A DNA stretch of 6,752 bases from Candidatus Microgenomates bacterium (lineage in GTDB: Bacteria > Patescibacteriota > Microgenomatia > JAADGY01). Where the stretch lies: assembly GCA_015486555.1 (NCBI GenBank), contig WFRL01000003.1, positions 1-6,752 of the forward strand, given 5' to 3'. Under the pieces are notes generated by a model, which was given only the letters and a program-made list of their open reading frames with translations, was not told where the DNA came from and made no database searches. Within the stretch, counting starts at the first letter, position 1. Each line of letters opens with the position of its first letter. Below are positions 4,775 to 6,752 of this stretch, in pieces. The translations under genes were made by a program, and so were the position numbers.

Positions 4775-6736
4775 CTACCTCGGTTTCCTCCAAGACATCC
4801 ATTTACACTTAGGATAATTACTACAGGCATAGTAACGCCGGCCCTTTCTTGTTCTCCGAATAATTACTTCTCCTCCACACTCCGAACATTTCAAGCCTGT
4901 TTTCTCAACGTACTCACGGGTATAATTACATTTAGGATAATTACTACAAGAAATAAACTTACCATACTTTCCAATCCTAATTACCAGCTCACCGCCACAT
5001 TTAGGGCATTTTTCTCCTATTTTTTCAACCTCAATTTTTACCCGCTCCGCCTTCGTTTTTACCTCACCAAGCAGAGGCTCAAACCACTTCCAAAAATCAG
5101 CTATTAACCTCACCCACTTTTTTTCTCCCTGAGCTATGGCATCCAAACTATCTTCCATTCTAGCGGTAAAGTTATAATCCATTACCTTAGGAAAATAACG
5201 TAGAAGAAACTCGGTAACAGCTTTACCCAAGTTAGTCAGTTTAAATTTTTTCTCCTCCTTTTCTACGTACCGCCGCTCTCGAATCTTACTTAAGATGGGA
5301 GCATAAGTTGATGGTCGACCAATTCCCATCTCCTCTAGTTTTTTGATAAGGGAAGCGTCAGTATATCTTTTGGGGGGAAGGGTAAACTTTTGTTCAGGAA
5401 TCAACTTTTTTAAAGAAACACTTTCCCCTTCTTTTAGGTGTTTAAAAAAAGGAAGTTCTTTATCTTCTTTTTCACTTACGCTAAGCTGACGCCAACCGGA
5501 AAAAAGAGTTCGCCAACCCCGTCGACGAAAAAGGGCTGTATTACCTTCTTTTTTCCCTCCTATTTCGACCACTAACCGCTCACCTTGCCAATCAGCCATC
5601 TGCGAGGCCAAGCTCCGTTTCCAAATCAACTCATATATTTTCCCTTCATCCCGAGAAAGAGACCTAACTTGTGATGATTGAGGTTTAATTTCTACTTTTG
5701 TGGGTCGAATAGCTTCATGAGCTTCCTGAGCTAATTTACTCTTGCGGCGATAAATATTGGGCCGAGGTGGCAAATATTCATCTCCATAATTATTTTTAAT
5801 GAATTGTCTCATCTCCTTCAGTGATAATTCAGCCAAGTTAAAAGAATCAGTTCGATGATAAGTAATCAACCCCTTTTCATAAAGGGCTTGAGCTGTCCTC
5901 ATTGTCCTAGAAGCATTAAACCCATACTTTATAGAGGCTAACTGCTGGAGGGTTGAAGTAATAAGGGGAGGAGCTGGATGGCTAGTAATTTTCTGCCTTT
6001 TTAGAGATGCTATGTGGTAGCTGCTTTTTTCTAACCATTTTAAAAGCTTCTCCAGCTCAGCTTTACTATGTATCTTAACTTTCCCGGCATTAATTTTAAC
6101 TAACTCAAACTTATCCAGAAGTTCCTTCTCTCCTAAAAACCGAGCTTGAACTTGCCAGTACTCTTGAGGCTTAAAGGCTTGTATTTCTTTCTCCCTTTCA
6201 TATATCAAACGAACTACAACTGATTGCACCCGGCCGGCCGACAAGCCTCGGCGCACTTTGTACCATAACAATGGGGATAATTTATATCCCACAAGCCGGT
6301 CCAACAAGCGGCGGGCCTGCTGGGCCTGAACTAAATTTCCATCTATCCTCCCAGGATGCCTCAAAGCCTTTTTAATCGCCTCCTGGGTTATTTCGTGGAA
6401 AGTAATTCTCTTTACTTGAGGAACCTTTTTTAACTTGTCGTGGAAAAGATAATCTAAATGGAAAGCAATTGCCTCCCCTTCCCTGTCAGGATCTGTAGCT
6501 AAGATAATTTCTTCTACTTCTCGAGCTGCTGAAAGGAGAGAATCAATAATTTTCTTTTTATCCTCAAGATACTCATACTGGGGTTGGAAGTTTTGAGAAA
6601 CTAATATCCCTAGTTTTTTAGCTGGCAGATCCCGAATATGACCATAAGAAGCTAAAATCTGAAACGAGTTGGGTAAAAAACGCCCTAATGTTCTTGCTTT
6701 GGTAGGAGACTCAACTACGATTAATTTCTTTGACAT
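4775..6736 (-). CDS. topA: DNA topoisomerase I (type IA)
   Basis: Relaxes negatively supercoiled DNA by transient single-strand cleavage through a 5'-phosphotyrosine link. It has 653 residues and appears complete. The N-terminal Toprim domain has E9 in VVESPTKA and the DPDREGE motif (82-88) supplying D82, D84 and E86 for Mg2+. The core domain carries QARRLLDRLVGYKLSP (140-155) and SAGRVQS (167-172). The active-site Tyr is Y293 in GLITYHRTDS (289-298), with R295 in the position of the conserved Arg. EAHEAIRPT (338-346) and GIGRPSTYAP (471-480) are further family blocks. The C-terminus has two four-cysteine zinc ribbons: C577/C580/C597/C603 and C617/C620/C638/C644. Escherichia coli TopA is larger (865 residues), so this is a compact form with a reduced tail. 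The ATG fits the family N-terminus and lies 7 nt after a consensus -10 box. Confidence 0.97.
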   Translation of the reverse strand: MSKKLIVVESPTKARTLGRFLPNSFQILASYGHIRDLPAKKLGILVSQNFQPQYEYLEDKKKIIDSLLSAAREVEEIILATDPDREGEAIAFHLDYLFHDKLKKVPQVKRITFHEITQEAIKKALRHPGRIDGNLVQAQQARRLLDRLVGYKLSPLLWYKVRRGLSAGRVQSVVVRLIYEREKEIQAFKPQEYWQVQARFLGEKELLDKFELVKINAGKVKIHSKAELEKLLKWLEKSSYHIASLKRQKITSHPAPPLITSTLQQLASIKYGFNASRTMRTAQALYEKGLITYHRTDSFNLAELSLKEMRQFIKNNYGDEYLPPRPNIYRRKSKLAQEAHEAIRPTKVEIKPQSSQVRSLSRDEGKIYELIWKRSLASQMADWQGERLVVEIGGKKEGNTALFRRRGWRTLFSGWRQLSVSEKEDKELPFFKHLKEGESVSLKKLIPEQKFTLPPKRYTDASLIKKLEEMGIGRPSTYAPILSKIRERRYVEKEEKKFKLTNLGKAVTEFLLRYFPKVMDYNFTARMEDSLDAIAQGEKKWVRLIADFWKWFEPLLGEVKTKAERVKIEVEKIGEKCPKCGGELVIRIGKYGKFISCSNYPKCNYTREYVEKTGLKCSECGGEVIIRRTRKGRRYYACSNYPKCKWMSWRKPR

Positions 6737-6743
6737 ACTTTTG

Positions 6744-6749
6744 ATTATA
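6744..6749 (-). promoter_or_regulatory. -10 box of topA (leaderless)
   Basis: Consensus TATAAT on the minus strand (6749-6744) ends 7 nt before the topA ATG (6736), and the gap CAAAAGT has no Shine-Dalgarno sequence. The -35 region lies beyond the right edge and cannot be judged. Confidence 0.6.
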
Positions 6750-6752
6750 CAC

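Overview
The window looks like a piece of a Candidate Phyla Radiation (Patescibacteria) genome, most likely Microgenomates (OP11). This is inferred from protein style rather than a marker gene. The sortase has the single-anchor form and the FAHST/QTCYPPGT motifs I associate with that group. The exported proteins carry TP-rich linkers, SdrD-B-like, PKD-like and cohesin-like beta domains. The one large intergenic region is packed with small repeats of a kind I recognise from these genomes. The base composition is AT-leaning. The four stop codons present are TAA or TAG, so nothing here tests UGA usage.

Layout, left to right. (1) 1-1347, minus: 5' portion of a membrane-anchored, multidomain surface protein that runs off the left edge. 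(2) 1388-2362, minus: a complete GDP-mannose 4,6-dehydratase (gmd). (3) 2385-3140, plus: a membrane-anchored sortase, divergent from gmd. (4) 3097-3993, minus: a surface protein ending in a PETG-type sorting signal; it converges on the sortase and overlaps its 3' end by 44 bp. (5) 3994-4774: a 781-bp gene-free repeat island. (6) 4775-6736, minus: complete DNA topoisomerase I (topA).

Genes 1-4 read as a small cell-surface module: two exported beta-rich proteins, the transpeptidase likely to anchor at least one of them, and an enzyme that makes the GDP-4-keto-6-deoxymannose precursor of deoxyhexose glycans. topA is housekeeping and separated from them by the repeat island.

Two signals go beyond the gene list. 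First, all five genes have a recognisable -10 box ending only 6-8 nt before the start codon and no usable Shine-Dalgarno sequence, so all five are predicted to be transcribed as leaderless mRNAs; the gmd and sortase promoters overlap on opposite strands. Second, the repeat island combines four palindromic GTCATYCTGA elements in a nested inverted order with heptanucleotide-periodic tracts, one of which stays in phase up to the topA stop codon. No convincing hairpin-plus-U-tract terminator was found anywhere in the window.
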